A program made the translations under genes and the position numbers. Shown piece by piece: positions 19,196-28,984 of a stretch of DNA of 64,000 nucleotides. How positions within the stretch are numbered: the stretch's first letter is position 1; each line of letters begins with the position of its first letter. Origin of the DNA: Bradyrhizobium quebecense. GTDB lineage: Bacteria > Pseudomonadota > Alphaproteobacteria > Rhizobiales > Xanthobacteraceae. Under the pieces are notes generated by a model. That model saw nothing but the letters and a program-made list of their open reading frames with translations. It ran no database searches and was not told the origin of the DNA. The stretch is taken from assembly GCF_013373795.3 (NCBI RefSeq), contig NZ_CP088022.1, positions 7,440,001 to 7,504,000 on the forward strand, given 5' to 3'.

Positions 19196-20419
19196 CTACA
19201 GATTCGCGCCCTGGATCACCTCACCGAATCGGAGCCAGCCAGGCCCTTCGATCCGTTGCAGCTGAAGCTGCTGCAGTGGGTGGTGATTGGTCGGGCTGGT
19301 GTTGACGCGAATGCCGGGTAACAGCGTCGGGACCTCGACATCTTTCAAATTGTTCGCCTGCGCCATGATGTTGTCGCGGGTGAAATTGCCATTGCACTGC
19401 TCGAGCACGATCTTGAGCACCTGCGCCACCGTGTAGGCGTAGAGGCTGTAACCTTCCTTTGGGTTGCCGTCGGGGAAGTATTTTCCCATGAAGGCGAGGA
19501 AATCCTTGACGCCCGGGTCGTTGGCCCAAGCCGGATCGGCGACGTCCTTCACATAGGCCGACGAGATCGTGCCCTGCGACTTGTCGAGACCGACGGGCGC
19601 AATGGTCGAGGAGATCGAGGCCGCGCCGCTCGCAATGAAATGCATCGGCTTCCAGCCGAGCTCGTAGATCTTGCGGATCGACTGCGCGCAGAATTTCGCC
19701 GTCGTGCCCGAGATCAGCACGTCGGGATTGGCGCCGCGCAGCGCGACGATCTGGGAATCGATCGTCGGATCGGTGACCTCGTGCGAGGCCACCACGGCCG
19801 ACGTCACGAACCGCTCACCCAGCACATCCTTGGTGCCGGCGACGAAATCCTTGCCGAGATCGTCGTTCTGGTAGAGTACCGCGAACTTCGCGTTCTTGTT
19901 CTGGCTCAGCGCATATTTGACGAATACCTGCGCTTCGGTGCGCGCGCTCGGCGCAAAGCCCATGGTCCAGGGATAGGTCTTGTAGTCGCCCCATTTGTCG
20001 CCGTTCACCGACAGGAACAGATGCGGCACCTTGGCGGCGTTGATGTACTTGACGACCGACGAGTTCGGCGCGGTGCCGAGCATGTTGAACAGGAAGGCGA
20101 CATTGTCGCTCTCGATCAGGCGGCGCACCTGCTCGACGGTCTTTGCCGGATTGAACGCATCGTCGTAGTAGATGTATTTGATCTGCCGGCCGGCGATGCC
20201 GCCCTGCTCGTTCAGCATCTTGAAATAGGCTTCCTGGCAGCGCGCCTGCACGCCGAGCGCGGACACCGGGCCGCTGAGCGAGGTGGTGCTGCCGATCCTG
20301 ATCTCGGTCGCGGTGACGCCGGGCGTATCTTCGGCAAGTGAGGGCTTGAGGCCCGCGACCGCGGCAAGCCCCGCGCCTGCGGCGCCGGTGAGCCATCTGC
20401 GCCGGTTGATCGAGACCAT
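19196..20419 (-). CDS. LIV-type substrate-binding protein, Tat-exported
   Basis: A 407-residue periplasmic binding protein paralogous to that at 9142-10362 (TATEIRIGSTTSLSGPVSALGVQ; YIYYDDAFNPAKTVEQVRRLIE). Its leader is of twin-arginine type, NRRRWLTGAAGAGLAAVAGL, so it is probably exported folded, unlike the Sec-type paralogue. No transporter membrane components are adjacent. It is divergent from the BKACE gene at 20633 across about 210 bp, suggesting joint regulation with the beta-keto acid/carboxylase operon and a carboxylate ligand. Confidence 0.87.
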   Translation of the reverse strand: MVSINRRRWLTGAAGAGLAAVAGLKPSLAEDTPGVTATEIRIGSTTSLSGPVSALGVQARCQEAYFKMLNEQGGIAGRQIKYIYYDDAFNPAKTVEQVRRLIESDNVAFLFNMLGTAPNSSVVKYINAAKVPHLFLSVNGDKWGDYKTYPWTMGFAPSARTEAQVFVKYALSQNKNAKFAVLYQNDDLGKDFVAGTKDVLGERFVTSAVVASHEVTDPTIDSQIVALRGANPDVLISGTTAKFCAQSIRKIYELGWKPMHFIASGAASISSTIAPVGLDKSQGTISSAYVKDVADPAWANDPGVKDFLAFMGKYFPDGNPKEGYSLYAYTVAQVLKIVLEQCNGNFTRDNIMAQANNLKDVEVPTLLPGIRVNTSPTNHHPLQQLQLQRIEGPGWLRFGEVIQGANL

Positions 20420-20632
20420 GATTTTCTCCCCGTGATGCCGGCTTGTTGCGCCGCTTCTGCTTACAGCGACTCTACGCGCCGCGTGGGTGTCGCGTCTTGT
20501 GTTAACCGGCTGACCGCGGATTCCGACGTGCGCGCATCCACTTAGCCAGTCAACGCAAGATGGCGCACAGACAAATTTCTCATCATGGGAAAATCAGCCG
20601 CGCAGGTGCGCCGCAACCCGGACGAGAGACCC

Positions 20633-21499
20633 ATGAGCGACAAGGCCGTCATCACCTGCGCGCTGAACGGCGTGCTTACCGACCCGAAACAGCACAACGT
20701 TCCGGTGACGCCGGAAGAGATGGCGCGCGAGGCCAGGGCCGCGTTCAACGCCGGCGCCAGCATCATGCACATCCATCTGCGCCAGCAGGAGCCGAACAAG
20801 GGCCACCTGCCGTCGTGGGAGGTCGGCGTCAGCAAGGAAATCCAGCAGGCGATTCGTGAGGCCTGCCCCGGCGTGATCATCAACCACACCACCGGCACCT
20901 CGGGCCCGAACTACCAGGGCGCGCTCGACTGCGTGCGCGAGACAAAACCCGAGATCGCGGCCTGCAATGCCGGATCGCTGAACTATCTGAAGGTCAAGGC
21001 CGACAACACCTGGGCCTGGCCGCCGATGATGTTCGATAACGCGGTCGAGAAAGTGCAGGACTATCTCGATGTGATGAAGGTGGCCGGCACCATCCCCGAA
21101 TTCGAGTGCTTCGATGTCGGCATCGTGCGCTGCGTCGGCATGTACCGGCAGACCGGCATGTATTCCGGCCCGCTCGAGTACAATTTCGTGATGGGCGTCG
21201 CCTCGGGGATGCCGGCCGATCCGGAGCTGTTGCCGATCCTCTTGAAGCTGAAAGTGCCGGAAGCGCATTGGCAGGTCACCGCGATCGGCCGCGCCGAGAT
21301 CTGGCCGCTGCACCAGCGCGCCGCCGACCTCGGTGGTCATCTGCGCAGCGGCCTGGAGGACACGTTCTATCTCGGCGACGGCACCAAGGTGACGTCGAAC
21401 GGGCAGCTCGTCGAAGGACTCGCCGCCTGTGCACGCCGTGCCGGCCGCGACATCGCGAGTCCTGCGGAAGCGCGGCAGATTTTTGGGGTCAGGCACTGA
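20633..21499 (+). CDS. Beta-keto acid cleavage enzyme (BKACE, DUF849 family)
   Basis: A 288-residue TIM-barrel protein of the 3-keto-5-aminohexanoate cleavage family: VITCALNGVLTDPKQH, AGASIMHIHLRQ (zinc-site histidines), IINHTTGTSG, GLEDTFYLGDGTKVTSNGQLVE. Family reaction: a beta-keto acid plus acetyl-CoA gives acetoacetate and a new acyl-CoA. About 20 substrate subgroups exist and I cannot assign one. The ATG at 20633 follows GAGAG; the longer frame from 20585 is unlikely. It heads a same-strand set with an acyl-CoA ligase and a biotin-dependent carboxylase, implying cleavage of a specific keto acid followed by CoA-level processing. Confidence 0.9.
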   Translation: MSDKAVITCALNGVLTDPKQHNVPVTPEEMAREARAAFNAGASIMHIHLRQQEPNKGHLPSWEVGVSKEIQQAIREACPGVIINHTTGTSGPNYQGALDCVRETKPEIAACNAGSLNYLKVKADNTWAWPPMMFDNAVEKVQDYLDVMKVAGTIPEFECFDVGIVRCVGMYRQTGMYSGPLEYNFVMGVASGMPADPELLPILLKLKVPEAHWQVTAIGRAEIWPLHQRAADLGGHLRSGLEDTFYLGDGTKVTSNGQLVEGLAACARRAGRDIASPAEARQIFGVRH

Positions 21500-21511
21500 C
21501 GTCAACCCGGC

Positions 21512-21596
21512 CGTCATTGCGAGCGAAGCGAAGCAATCCATCTAGCCACTCGAAGATTGGGTGGATTGCTTCGTCGCTTCGCTCCTCGCAATGACG
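21512..21596. repeat. Intergenic palindrome, family B
   Basis: Second copy of the element at 5427-5512, same arms CGTCATTGCGAGCGAAGCG and their complement. It ends 16 bases before the ligase start, so its 3' edge borders the ribosome-binding site GGAGAGAG. Confidence 0.85.
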
Positions 21597-21612
21597 AGGC
21601 AGGAGAGAGCAC

Positions 21613-23211
21613 ATGGACAATCTCGCAGCAACCGGCGGCGTCACCGGGCCGGGCCGCATCGGACGGGTCGCGATCGGCGATCTCCTCAAGCGCGCCGCAC
21701 GGCGATTCCCGGATCGCGTCGCGCTGACCGATGGCGGCCGGCAGGTCACCTTCACCGAGCTCGAGCGCGACGCCAATCGCTTCGCCAATCATCTGGTGCA
21801 GCGCGGGTTGAAGCCTGGCGAGAAGATCTCGACGATCTGCAACAACTCCGTCGAGTTCGTCAAAGCGCTGTTCGGCATCCATCGCGCCGGCCTGGTCTGG
21901 GTCCCGATCAACACCATGCTCGGGCCGTCGGACATGGACTACATCCTCGGCCATGCCGAGGTGCGCTTTGCCGTCATCGACGACAATCTCCACGGTCAGG
22001 CCGACCGGCGCGCAGCGCTGGAAGCGCGCGGCATGGAGATGATCGCGGTCGACCTGACCGGCAATGCCGGCAAGACCGGCTTGCAGGAGTTTAACGGTCT
22101 CCTCGAGGGGCAATCCGATATCGAGCCTGACATCGAGATCAACGACCGCGATCTCGCGATGGTCATCTATACGTCAGGCACGACCTCGCGGCCGAAGGGG
22201 GCGATGCATTGCCACCTCGCCGTGGTCATGGCCGTGATGAGCAACTGCATCGAGATGCAGCTTTCGCGCGATGACGGGATCACCGGGCAGTTTCCGTTGT
22301 TTCACTGCGCCGGCCACGTATTGCTGCTGAGCTATCTCTCGGTCGGCGGCCGCATGGCGCTGATGCGCGGCTTCGATCCGGTCGTCTGCATGGAGGCGAT
22401 CGTTCGTGATAGGCTCACCGTGTTTGTCGGCCTGTCGCTGATGTACCAGGCGATCCTGGATCATCCGCGCCGGCGCGAATATGATCTGTCGGGCCTGCGC
22501 TGCTGCATCTACACCATGGCGCCGATGGGCAAGCCGCTGCTGGAGCGTGCGATCGCCGATCTCTGTCCGAACTTCGTGCTGACCAGCGGCCAGACCGAAA
22601 TGTACCCGGCGACGACGATGTCGAGGCCCGAGGTACAGCTCGACCGCTTCGGCAATTACTGGGGCGAGTCGCTGATCGTCAACGAGACCGCGATCATGGA
22701 CGACAACGGCAACCTGTTGCCGCGTGGCGAGATCGGCGAGCTGGTGCATCGCGGACCCAACGTGATGATGGGCTATTACAAGGACCCGAAGTCGACCGAG
22801 GAGGCGCGCAAGTTCGGTTGGCACCATACCGGCGATCTTGCCCTGATCGACGCCAACGGCGAGGTGCTGTTCCTCGATCGCAAGAAGGACATGATCAAGT
22901 CGGGCGGCGAGAACGTCGCTTCCGTCAAGATCGAGGAGACGCTGCTGGCGCACCCCGCCGTGCAGAATGCCGCGGTGGTGGGCCTGCCGCACCCGCAATG
23001 GGGCGAGGCGGTCTCAGCCTTCGTCAAGCTGAAGCCCGGCGCGATGGCCGACGAGGCCGGCATCGAGGCGCATTGCAGAAAGCATCTCGGCGGCTTCCAG
23101 GTGCCGAAGCTGGTGCGTATCCTCGACGAGATGCCGATGACCGCGACCGGCAAGCTGCGCAAGGTCGAGCTACGCCAGCAGTACAGCGGGCATTTTGTGG
23201 AGCGCGCCTAG
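21613..23211 (+). CDS. AMP-forming acyl-CoA ligase
   Basis: A 532-residue ANL enzyme. P-loop YTSGTTSRPKGAM near 186, a TSGQTEMYPATT A5 segment, the hinge DRKKDMIKSGGENVASVKIEE near 425, and the catalytic lysine in MTATGKLRKVELRQQY close to the C-terminus. The gene overlaps the carboxyltransferase start by one base (TAGTG), so the two are translationally coupled. It most likely makes the CoA ester that the carboxylase encoded next acts on or derives from. Substrate unknown. Confidence 0.88.
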   Translation: MDNLAATGGVTGPGRIGRVAIGDLLKRAARRFPDRVALTDGGRQVTFTELERDANRFANHLVQRGLKPGEKISTICNNSVEFVKALFGIHRAGLVWVPINTMLGPSDMDYILGHAEVRFAVIDDNLHGQADRRAALEARGMEMIAVDLTGNAGKTGLQEFNGLLEGQSDIEPDIEINDRDLAMVIYTSGTTSRPKGAMHCHLAVVMAVMSNCIEMQLSRDDGITGQFPLFHCAGHVLLLSYLSVGGRMALMRGFDPVVCMEAIVRDRLTVFVGLSLMYQAILDHPRRREYDLSGLRCCIYTMAPMGKPLLERAIADLCPNFVLTSGQTEMYPATTMSRPEVQLDRFGNYWGESLIVNETAIMDDNGNLLPRGEIGELVHRGPNVMMGYYKDPKSTEEARKFGWHHTGDLALIDANGEVLFLDRKKDMIKSGGENVASVKIEETLLAHPAVQNAAVVGLPHPQWGEAVSAFVKLKPGAMADEAGIEAHCRKHLGGFQVPKLVRILDEMPMTATGKLRKVELRQQYSGHFVERA

Positions 23212-24827
23212 TGGCCATCATCGAGAACACCATTTCCACCGGCAGCGCCGCGTTCCACAGCAATCGCGACGGCATGCTGGCGCTGATCGCCCGGATGCGG
23301 GGGCTGGAAGAGCGGACGCGCGCCGCATCCGCCGCGGCCAAGGACCGCTTTCACAAGCGCGGTCAGCTCTTGCCGCGCGAGCGCGTCGCGCTGGTGCTCG
23401 ATCCCGGCTCGCCGTTCCTCGAACTCTCGACGCTCGCCGGCTACATGTTCGATGTGGCGGATTCGGACAAGAGCGTGCCCGGTGGCGGCCTGGTCGCCGG
23501 CATCGGCTTCGTCTCCGGCATCCGCTGCATGGTTAGCGCCAATGACGCCGGCATCGACGCCGGCGCGCTGCAACCCTACGGCCTCGACAAGACGCTGCGG
23601 GTGCAGGAGCTCGCGCTGGAGAACAAGCTGCCCTATGTGCAGCTGGTCGAGAGCGCCGGCGCCAATCTGCTGCGCTACCGGGTCGAGGACTTCGTCCGCG
23701 GCGGCAACATCTTCCGCAATCTGGCGCGGCTATCTGCGACGGGGCTTCCCGTTGTCACCGTCACCCATGGTTCCTCGACCGCGGGCGGCGCCTACCAGAC
23801 AGGCCTCTCCGATTACATCGTGATGGTGCGCGGCCGTACCCGCGCGTTCCTCGCCGGGCCGCCTCTGCTCAAGGCCGCCACCGGCGAGATCGCGACCGAG
23901 GAGGAGCTCGGCGGCGCCGAGATGCATACGCAGGTATCCGGGCTTGGCGATTATCTCGCCGAGGACGATCGCGATGCGCTCCGTATCGCGCGCGACATCA
24001 TGGCCAAGCTGCCGTGGGACCGGCCGGCGCCGGAGCCAGCCGCATTCAAGCCGCCGCGCTATGACGCGGAGGAGCTGCTCGGCATCATGCCGATGGACCA
24101 CAAGCGTCCCGTCGATATGCGCCAGGCGATCGCGCGCTTCATTGACGATTCCGATTTCACCGAGTTCGGCGCCAATTACGGCCCGGCGACGGTGTGCGGT
24201 CATGCGCGTATCGAAGGGCAGGCGATCGGCATCATCACCAACAACGGGCCGCTCGATGTGCCCGGCGCCAACAAGGCGACGCATTTCATCCAGGCCTGCT
24301 GCCAGTCGCGCACGCCGATCCTCTACATGAACAACACCACCGGCTACATGGTCGGCCGCGCCTATGAAGAGGCCGGCATGATCAAGCACGGCTCGAAGAT
24401 GATCCAGGCCGTGACCTCGGCGACGGTGCCGCAGATCACGCTGTATTGCGGCGCCTCGTTCGGCGCCGGCAATTACGGCATGTGCGGCCGCGGCTTCCAT
24501 CCACGCTTCTGCTTCTCCTGGCCGAACGCCAAGACCGCCGTGATGGGCGGCGAGCAGGCTGCCGAAACCATGGCGATCGTGACCGAGGCGGCGGCCGCGC
24601 GGCGCGGCAAGCCGATCGAGAAGGAGAAGCTGGACGCGATGAAGGCGCAGATAACCGGTGTGTTCGATGGCCAGATGGACGTGTTCTCGACCAGCGCCCG
24701 GGTGCTCGACGACGGCGTGATCGATCCGCGCGATACGCGGAGCGTGCTCGCCGAGGTGCTGGCGATCTGCCGCGAGGCCGAGGCGCGCAGCCCGCAGCGC
24801 ATGCAGTTCTCGGTGGCGCGGCCATGA
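23211..24827 (+). CDS. Acyl-CoA carboxylase, carboxyltransferase (beta) subunit
   Basis: A 538-residue crotonase-fold carboxyltransferase. The first half has GSSTAGGAYQTGLSDYIVMVRGR, and GPPLLKAATGEIATEEELGGAEMH near 220-245. The second half has IITNNGPLDVPGANKATHFIQ, YMNNTTGYMVGRAYEEAGMIKHG and a GASFGAGNYGMCGRGFHPRF oxyanion region. The start is a GTG overlapping the previous stop; the longer open frame upstream is spurious. Length and the GATEIATEEELGGAEMH-type wording fit the methylcrotonyl/geranyl-CoA carboxylase branch better than propionyl-CoA carboxylase (about 510 residues). It moves carboxyl from biotin on the alpha subunit (24824-26803) to an enoyl- or acyl-CoA. Confidence 0.9.
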   Translation: MAIIENTISTGSAAFHSNRDGMLALIARMRGLEERTRAASAAAKDRFHKRGQLLPRERVALVLDPGSPFLELSTLAGYMFDVADSDKSVPGGGLVAGIGFVSGIRCMVSANDAGIDAGALQPYGLDKTLRVQELALENKLPYVQLVESAGANLLRYRVEDFVRGGNIFRNLARLSATGLPVVTVTHGSSTAGGAYQTGLSDYIVMVRGRTRAFLAGPPLLKAATGEIATEEELGGAEMHTQVSGLGDYLAEDDRDALRIARDIMAKLPWDRPAPEPAAFKPPRYDAEELLGIMPMDHKRPVDMRQAIARFIDDSDFTEFGANYGPATVCGHARIEGQAIGIITNNGPLDVPGANKATHFIQACCQSRTPILYMNNTTGYMVGRAYEEAGMIKHGSKMIQAVTSATVPQITLYCGASFGAGNYGMCGRGFHPRFCFSWPNAKTAVMGGEQAAETMAIVTEAAAARRGKPIEKEKLDAMKAQITGVFDGQMDVFSTSARVLDDGVIDPRDTRSVLAEVLAICREAEARSPQRMQFSVARP

Positions 24828-26803
24828 GCGGGGTAATCGTGAAGCGGACACCGTTCTTCAAGATCCTGATCGCCAATCGCGGGGAGATCGCGCTGCGCAT
24901 CATGCGATCGGCGCGGCGGCTCGGCCATGGCGTCGTCGCAGTTTATTCGGATGCCGACCGCGACGCACTGCATGTGCGCGAAGCCGATCAGGCGGTACGG
25001 ATCGGCGAGGCGCTGCCCGCGCAATCCTATCTGAAGATCGACGCGATCATCGCAGCCGCCAAGGCGAGCGGTGCCGGCGCCGTGCATCCCGGCTACGGCT
25101 TCCTGGCCGAGAACGAGGACTTTGCGCAGGCCTGCCGCGATGCGGGGCTGGTGTTTATCGGCCCGTCGCCGGAGGCGATCCTCGCGATGGGCAACAAGGC
25201 CGGCGCCAAGGAGATCATGCAGAAGGCTGGCGTGCCCTGCGTGCCCGGCTATCAGGGCGTCGACCAGAGCGATGCCGTGATGCTGGCGGAAGCCAAGGCA
25301 ATTGGTTTTCCGGTCATGATCAAGGCGGTCGCCGGTGGCGGCGGCCGCGGCATGCGGCTGGTCGCGGATGCTGCGGCGTTTCCGGATGCGTTGCGCAGCG
25401 CGCGGTCGGAGGCGCAGGGCGCGTTCGGCGATCCCACCGTCATCCTCGAGCGCGCGATCGTCGATCCCCGCCACATCGAGATCCAGGTATTCGGCGATCG
25501 CTATGGCAACGCCGTCCATCTCGGCGAGCGCGATTGCTCGGTGCAGCGCAGGCACCAGAAGCTGATCGAGGAGGCACCGTCGCCGGCGGTGACGCCGGAG
25601 CTGCGCGCGCGGATGGGCGCGGTCGCAGTCCAGGCGGTCAAGGCGATCGGCTACGAGGGGGCCGGCACGCTGGAATTCCTGCTCGATCGCGCCGGCAATT
25701 TCTACTTCATGGAGATGAACACGCGGCTGCAGGTCGAGCATCCCGTCACCGAGGCGATCACCGGGCTCGATCTGGTCGAGTTGCAGCTCCGCGTCGCCAG
25801 CGGCGAGCGGCTCGGCCTGAGGCAGGAGGACATCACCTTCTCCGGTCATGCCATCGAGGTGCGGCTCTGCTCGGAGGATGCCGGGCATGATTTCATGCCG
25901 CAATCCGGCACGATGGCGCGGTGGCAGATGCCTGAAGGCATCCGCGTCGAGCACGCATTGCAGTCCGGCTCGGAGATTCCGCCGTTCTACGATTCGATGA
26001 TCGCCAAGGTGATCAGCCACGGCGCAATCCGTGATGAATCGCGCGGCAAGCTGATCTGCGCGCTGGAGCAGGTCACGGCCTTCGGCGTCACCACCAATCA
26101 GGGTTTCCTGATCGACTGCCTGCGTCATCCGGTCTTTGCCAAGGGCGAGGCGACCACGGCCTTCATCGGCAACAATCGCGATACCCTGCTGGCGTCCCGG
26201 CCCGATCGCGGCAGCGACCTCGCGCTCGCGGCGCTGCTGCTCTACGTCACCAATCGGCACGCGCCGCCATGGCAGCGCGGCCGCTCGCTGTCGGCGACAT
26301 TCCCGCTCGGCTTGCGGATCGATCTCGGTCACGGCGTGCAGGAGATCGAGATTGTCCGTGAGCGCGACGGCAGCTACCGCGCGGCTCGCAACGGCGATCG
26401 CTTCAGCTTCGAGATCGACGAACTCGATCAGGACAACATCCGTTTCCACCACGATGGTTTGATGGAGCAGGCCAGGTTCCTGCGCGACGGCGATCGGCTC
26501 CATATCCTGCATCGTGGCGTCACTCTGGTGGCGCGCGATCTGACGCTCGCGCCGCCGGAGAGCGCTGCGGCCGCCGGTGGCGACGGCAAGGTCCGTGCGG
26601 CGATGAACGGCCGGGTCGTCGCGGTGCTGGTGAAGGCCGGCGACAAGGTCGCGGCCGGCCAGCCGGTGCTGACGCTGGAGGCGATGAAGATGGAGCACGT
26701 GCATACGGCGGGTGTCGCGGGCACGGTGTCGTCGATCGACGTTGCCGAGGGCGAGCAGGTGACGACGGGGAAGATCGTGGTGGAGATCGAGGCGGCGGCA
26801 TAG
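24824..26803 (+). CDS. Acyl-CoA carboxylase, biotin carboxylase/BCCP (alpha) subunit
   Basis: A 659-residue fusion. Biotin carboxylase at about 10-460 (ILIANRGEIALRIMRSARRLG; ATP-grasp KAVAGGGGRGMRLV; ERDCSVQRRHQKLIEEAPSP; EMNTRLQVEHPVTE). A linker BT domain follows, then a C-terminal biotinyl domain with the acceptor Lys622 in LEAMKMEH. ATP and bicarbonate carboxylate the biotin, which is delivered to the beta subunit. The ATG at 24824 overlaps the upstream stop as ATGA, securing both start and coupling. Domain order matches MCC/geranyl-CoA/propionyl-CoA carboxylases; the acyl substrate is set by the beta subunit. Confidence 0.93.
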   Translation: MSGVIVKRTPFFKILIANRGEIALRIMRSARRLGHGVVAVYSDADRDALHVREADQAVRIGEALPAQSYLKIDAIIAAAKASGAGAVHPGYGFLAENEDFAQACRDAGLVFIGPSPEAILAMGNKAGAKEIMQKAGVPCVPGYQGVDQSDAVMLAEAKAIGFPVMIKAVAGGGGRGMRLVADAAAFPDALRSARSEAQGAFGDPTVILERAIVDPRHIEIQVFGDRYGNAVHLGERDCSVQRRHQKLIEEAPSPAVTPELRARMGAVAVQAVKAIGYEGAGTLEFLLDRAGNFYFMEMNTRLQVEHPVTEAITGLDLVELQLRVASGERLGLRQEDITFSGHAIEVRLCSEDAGHDFMPQSGTMARWQMPEGIRVEHALQSGSEIPPFYDSMIAKVISHGAIRDESRGKLICALEQVTAFGVTTNQGFLIDCLRHPVFAKGEATTAFIGNNRDTLLASRPDRGSDLALAALLLYVTNRHAPPWQRGRSLSATFPLGLRIDLGHGVQEIEIVRERDGSYRAARNGDRFSFEIDELDQDNIRFHHDGLMEQARFLRDGDRLHILHRGVTLVARDLTLAPPESAAAAGGDGKVRAAMNGRVVAVLVKAGDKVAAGQPVLTLEAMKMEHVHTAGVAGTVSSIDVAEGEQVTTGKIVVEIEAAA

Positions 26804-26810
26804 CTACTGT

Positions 26811-26976
26811 CGTCCCGGGCAAGCCAACGGGTCGGCGCGAAGCGCCGCCCGATGACAGGCTCCGCGCGAGCCGGGACCCATAACCACCGATCGATGTTGT
26901 TGGAACAGACCGTGGCCACAGCTCGGTGCAACAACGAGCAACGGTGGTTGGGTCCCTGCTTTTGCAGGGACTACAG
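26811..26976. repeat. Intergenic palindrome, family D relative
   Basis: CGTCCCGG...GCCGGGACCCATAACCACCG at the left, a central palindromic segment around 26885-26950 (ACCACCG...CGGTGGT), and GGGTCCCTGCTTTTGCAGGGAC at the right. It is between the convergent carboxylase and peptide ABC operons and likely terminates both. A close relative lies at 55536-55672. Confidence 0.7.
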
Positions 26977-26981
26977 TGGAG

Positions 26982-27974
26982 TCACTCGTCCCGCCCCGTC
27001 CCGTCATTCAGCCAGCAGGCGACCTGATGCCCGGTGCCCGCCGCCTGCAGCGCCGGGCGTTCGGTCTTGCAGCGATCGATCGCGTAGCGGCAGCGGGTGT
27101 GGAATGCGCAGCCAGACGGCGGGTTGATCGGGCTCGGCACGTCGCCGTCGATCAGCGGCGTGAGCCGCCTGGCCTTGGGGTCGGCGATCGGCACCGAGGC
27201 GAGCAAGGCCTGGGTGTAGGGGTGGCGCGGATTGGCGAACAGCTCGCGCTTGTCGGCGATCTCGACAATGCGGCCGAGATACATCACGGCGACGCGGTGG
27301 CTGATATGGGCGACCACCGCGAGGTCGTGCGCGATGAACAGGTAGGAGAAGTTCTGCTTGCGCTGCAGGTCGATCAGCAGATTGATCACCTGCGCCTGGA
27401 TCGAGACGTCGAGCGCGGATACCGGCTCGTCGCAAACGATCAGCCGCGGGCCGAGCGACAGCGCGCGGGCGATGCAGATGCGCTGACGCTGCCCGCCGGA
27501 GAATTGATGCGGAAAGTTCTTCATCTGATCGGGCCGGAGACCGACCTGCTGGAACAGCTCCGCGACGCGCTCCTGCTTCTTCGCGCCGGTCGCGAGCCCA
27601 TGCACGATCAGGGGCTCACCGACGATGTCGCCGGCCGTCATGCGTGGATTGAGCGAGGCGAACGGGTCCTGGAACACGATCTGCATCGAGCGCCGATACG
27701 GCCGCAGCGCGCTCTTGCTGAGCGGTGCGATGTCCTCGCCATCCAGCTTGATGGCGCCGCTGGTCGGCTCGACCAGCCGCAGCACCGTGCGCGCCACCGT
27801 CGACTTGCCGCAGCCGGATTCGCCGACCAGGCCGAGCGTCTCGCCGGCGCCGAGCGAAAAGCTGACGCCGTCGACCGCGTGAACGGTGCCGACCTGCCGG
27901 CGCAGCACGCCGCCGCGCACCGCGTAGTGCTTGACGAGATCGGTCACCTCGAGGAGCGGGCGTTGCTCGGTCAT
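26982..27974 (-). CDS. Peptide/nickel-type ABC transporter ATPase (DppF-like)
   Basis: A 330-residue ATPase: Walker [10 protein letters not shown] near 53, signature FSGGQRQR near 150, Walker [13 protein letters not shown], and the C-terminal oligopeptide_ABC extension with [19 protein letters not shown], whose cysteines may bind an Fe-S centre as in related ATPases. The ATG at 27974 overlaps the upstream stop by four bases (ATGA), better than the open frame start at 28007. Last gene of a five-gene importer operon. Confidence 0.92.
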   Translation of the reverse strand: MTEQRPLLEVTDLVKHYAVRGGVLRRQVGTVHAVDGVSFSLGAGETLGLVGESGCGKSTVARTVLRLVEPTSGAIKLDGEDIAPLSKSALRPYRRSMQIVFQDPFASLNPRMTAGDIVGEPLIVHGLATGAKKQERVAELFQQVGLRPDQMKNFPHQFSGGQRQRICIARALSLGPRLIVCDEPVSALDVSIQAQVINLLIDLQRKQNFSYLFIAHDLAVVAHISHRVAVMYLGRIVEIADKRELFANPRHPYTQALLASVPIADPKARRLTPLIDGDVPSPINPPSGCAFHTRCRYAIDRCKTERPALQAAGTGHQVACWLNDGTGRDE

Positions 27975-28984
27975 GACGCCTCCAGCATCTCGCCGGCGCG
28001 CCAGCATGCCGCCCAGTGATCGCTCTTGACCTCGTCGAGCGGCGGATACTCCTTGAGGCAGCGGTCGATCGCGAACTTGCAGCGCGGCGCGAAGGCGCAG
28101 CCGGGCGGCAGATTGGTCAGCGACGGCACCATGCCGGGAATTTCGGTCAGCCGCGCATCGGTCTTCGCGCCCAGCGCGATCACCGCCGGCATCGAGGCCA
28201 TCAGCCCGCGCGTATAGGGATGCAGCGGCGTTTCGAACAAGGATTCAACTGTCGCCTCCTCGACCTTCTTGCCGGCATACATCACGATCACGCGCTGCGC
28301 GGTCTGCGCGACGACGCCAAGGTCATGGGTGATCAGGATCAGCCCGGTGCCGAGCCGCTGCTGCAAATCGACGATCAGCGCGAGGATCTGCGCCTGGATG
28401 GTGACGTCGAGCGCGGTGGTCGGCTCGTCCGCGATCAGGAGCGCCGGCCGGCAGGCCAGCGCCATCGCGATCATGGCGCGCTGACGCATGCCGCCGGAGA
28501 GCTGGTGCGGATATTCCTGCGCGCGGCGCTCCGGCTCCGGGATGCGCACCAGCCGCAGCATGTCGACCGCCTGCGCCCATGCCTCCTTGCTACTCATCTT
28601 CCGATGCAGGCGCACGGCCTCGGTGATCTGGTCGCCGATCCGCATCACCGGATTGAGCGAGGTCATCGGCTCCTGGAAGATCATGGAGATGCGGTTGCCC
28701 CGGATGGCGCGCATCGCGGCATCGTCGAGCTTCAGGAGGTCGGTGCCCTCGAGCGTCACGGAGCCGCCGACGATGCGGCCGGGCGGATCGGGCACCAGAC
28801 GCATGATCGAGAGCGCGCTGACGCTCTTGCCGCAGCCGGATTCGCCGACGATCGCCAGCGTTTCGCCGCGGCGGACCGAGAACGAGACGTCGTCGACCGC
28901 GCGGAACAGGCCGGAGTTGGTGAAGAACACCGTCTGCAGGTTCTTCACCTCGAGAACCGTCTCTGCCGCAATAGCGTCGCTCAT
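27971..28984 (-). CDS. Peptide/nickel-type ABC transporter ATPase (DppD-like)
   Basis: A 337-residue ATPase: Walker A GESGCGKS near 47, signature [15 protein letters not shown], Walker [13 protein letters not shown], and the C-terminal [19 protein letters not shown] extension. The start ATG at 28984 overlaps the permease stop codon (TGATG); upstream in-frame sequence to 29089 translates permease DNA. It pairs with the DppF-like subunit to power the importer. Confidence 0.92.
   Translation of the reverse strand: MSDAIAAETVLEVKNLQTVFFTNSGLFRAVDDVSFSVRRGETLAIVGESGCGKSVSALSIMRLVPDPPGRIVGGSVTLEGTDLLKLDDAAMRAIRGNRISMIFQEPMTSLNPVMRIGDQITEAVRLHRKMSSKEAWAQAVDMLRLVRIPEPERRAQEYPHQLSGGMRQRAMIAMALACRPALLIADEPTTALDVTIQAQILALIVDLQQRLGTGLILITHDLGVVAQTAQRVIVMYAGKKVEEATVESLFETPLHPYTRGLMASMPAVIALGAKTDARLTEIPGMVPSLTNLPPGCAFAPRCKFAIDRCLKEYPPLDEVKSDHWAACWRAGEMLEAS

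Noticed and set aside
24473..26704. 743-codon minus-strand open frame
   Set aside because: Antisense to the biotin carboxylase subunit, whose motifs are complete on the plus strand.
27974..28007. Upstream start for the DppF-like ATPase
   Set aside because: The ATG at 27974 overlaps the upstream stop as ATGA and begins the conserved sequence; the extra 11 codons overlap the preceding gene.
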